Assembly (NCBI GenBank): GCA_045837725.1
Contig: JBEWZL010000238.1
Coordinates: forward strand, 372,001-436,000
Direction: 5' to 3'
DNA: 64,000 bases
DNA from: Vermamoeba vermiformis
Lineage: Eukaryota > Tubulinea > Echinamoebida
Numbering within the stretch: position 1 is the first letter of the stretch; each line of letters opens with the position of its first letter. The position numbers were made by a program, and so were the translations under genes. Below are positions 63,289-64,000 of this stretch, piece by piece. The notes beneath the pieces were generated by a model. The model saw only the letters and a program-made list of their open reading frames with translations, was not told the DNA's origin and searched no databases.

Positions 63289-64000
63289 TTATTTTGAAAC
63301 GACGACAGAATTACAATAATCGAGCACTATAATCGTGTTCTGCTTAGTTTGTGATTGCATGTGCAAAATAATTTGCGTTTCAGACAGCATGGTCTCCATT
63401 ACTCGCCACGTCGCGTATTCATTAGTTACGAGCTTGTTGATCTGTGGCGTTAATTTGGCTCCGCTAACAATGTCGGTCTTTGTTGTGGGTGTTTTGAACG
63501 CAATTGCTTTGCCATACTTAATAAGCGCCTATTTAAAACCAGCATTAATTTCATCGTGGAGAGATCTGGTTCAAAAATATATTTTCTTCTCGTACCAATT
63601 CATTTGTAATCATTTTGAAAACGGTTTTTTTGCTGTAAGGCTGTGTGATCCATGTAATTTGCTCCAGTCTATTATTTTTCAGCGAATACACACCAAGCAC
63701 TTCATTGTTCGATTTCATCTCGTGGATCAGCATGCCGTCCTTCGAATATCTCAAGATATGGCGGTCGTCAATAGTTACAGGCATGCGTAAAATTAAAGCT
63801 CCCGTGTGCGAAGACAAGATCTAAATTAAGCAACAAAGTTAAAACACGCGTTAAAAAAACTCGTTGAATCATACTCGTGCGGGAATGGTCTCCGAAAAAT
63901 AGAAAAGGAAAGTGTACTTGGGAGTGATCTTAAACTCAACAGCGCCATAACAGTCCAACACTTCTAACGGCACAGAGCTCTAATAAGAGTTAATTTCGTT
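63289..64000 (-). CDS. F-box-pair paralogue (copy 2), 5' part beyond window
   Basis: Only the last exons are in view; the gene runs off the right edge. 'ALILRMPVTIDDRHILRYSK' and 'NEVLGVYSLKNNRLEQITWI' correspond to 'VFSVHDGSHITQFSLGSSAK' and 'AMEFKDGQMNQLLWPLF' of copy 1. The end 'WRVMETMLSETQIILHMQSQ' and 'IIVLDYCNSVVVSK' parallels its last exon. Position and similarity point to tandem duplication. An F-box is expected upstream but not seen here. Stop at 63289-63291, only about 60 bp from the start of copy 1. Confidence 0.7.

Noticed and set aside
1-64000. tRNA, rRNA, CRISPR or autonomous transposable element
   Set aside because: I looked for T-loop-like GGTTCRA motifs, rRNA-like blocks, regular short repeats and long terminal or inverted repeats with transposase or reverse-transcriptase motifs, and found none convincing.

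Overview
The window is nuclear DNA from a single-celled, probably amoeboid eukaryote. It is gene-dense. Nearly every gene is cut by short AT-rich GT-AG introns (about 50-260 nt), and both strands are used with intergenic gaps of 0.1-1.2 kb. The gene content fits an amoeba rather than an animal, plant or fungus: asparagine-rich low-complexity tracts, a fungal-type Zn(II)2Cys6 regulator, ankyrin repeats of the 'KYAHENGCPW' type common in free-living amoebae, a Crinkler-like NTPase protein, a Kelch-ectodomain receptor kinase and a tandem RasGEF. I favour Amoebozoa or an Acrasis-like heterolobosean, but the sequence alone does not settle this.

Layout. 1-0.9 kb: 5' part of a GST-like-domain gene, probably glutamyl/glutaminyl-tRNA synthetase (-). 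1.4-2.9 kb: mitochondrial SLC25 carrier (-). 3.2-3.7 kb: small coiled-coil gene (+). 4.1-7.4 kb: Yme2/RNA12-like mitochondrial P-loop protein (+). 8.5-12.3 kb: Zn2Cys6 transcription factor (+). 12.4-14.8 kb: PA-domain multi-pass membrane protein (-). 15.9-20.5 kb: AT-hook/chromodomain protein fused to the helical domain of the 5-hmdU-kinase / alpha-glutamyl-putrescinyl-thymine pyrophosphorylase class (+). 20.7-24.0 kb: Kelch receptor kinase (-). 25.2-34.0 kb: very large AT-hook/ankyrin/WGR/PARP protein (-). 34.1-36.6 kb: GH20 beta-hexosaminidase (+). 37.0-42.8 kb: tandem RasGEF protein (+). 43.0-45.8 kb: Crinkler/RHS-like NTPase plus predicted nuclease domain (-). 46.0-47.3 kb: Fyv7/CCDC59-like ribosome-assembly protein (+). 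47.6-49.7 kb: solo LolD-like ABC ATPase (-). 49.9-51.3 kb: membrane-anchored F-box protein (-). 51.7-52.8 kb: amoeba-type ankyrin protein (-). 53.0-58.4 kb: full-length Dicer (-). 58.9-61.2 kb: TRAF7-like RING-WD40 ubiquitin ligase (+). 61.5-64 kb: two related F-box genes in tandem (-).

Two themes stand out. First, several genes belong to chromatin and nucleic-acid control: the chromodomain/base-modification-family protein, the WGR-PARP, Dicer and the Zn2Cys6 factor. Ubiquitin-linked genes cluster at the right end (three F-box genes and the TRAF7-like ligase). Second, the non-coding DNA is not featureless. Introns and promoters carry repeated factor-site-like palindromes: exact TGACACGTGTCA (five copies, with a run of three sites in one Dicer intron), direct repeats of TTGACY/GGTCAA at an exact 11-bp period, CC(A/T)6GG boxes mostly followed by AAAT, and a GCCGTGTTG array with an 18-bp perfect palindrome in the Dicer/TRAF7-like promoter. 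I consider this intron-borne motif system and the chromodomain-HMUDK_hel fusion the most promising undescribed biology here. No tRNA, rRNA, CRISPR array or autonomous transposon was recognised.
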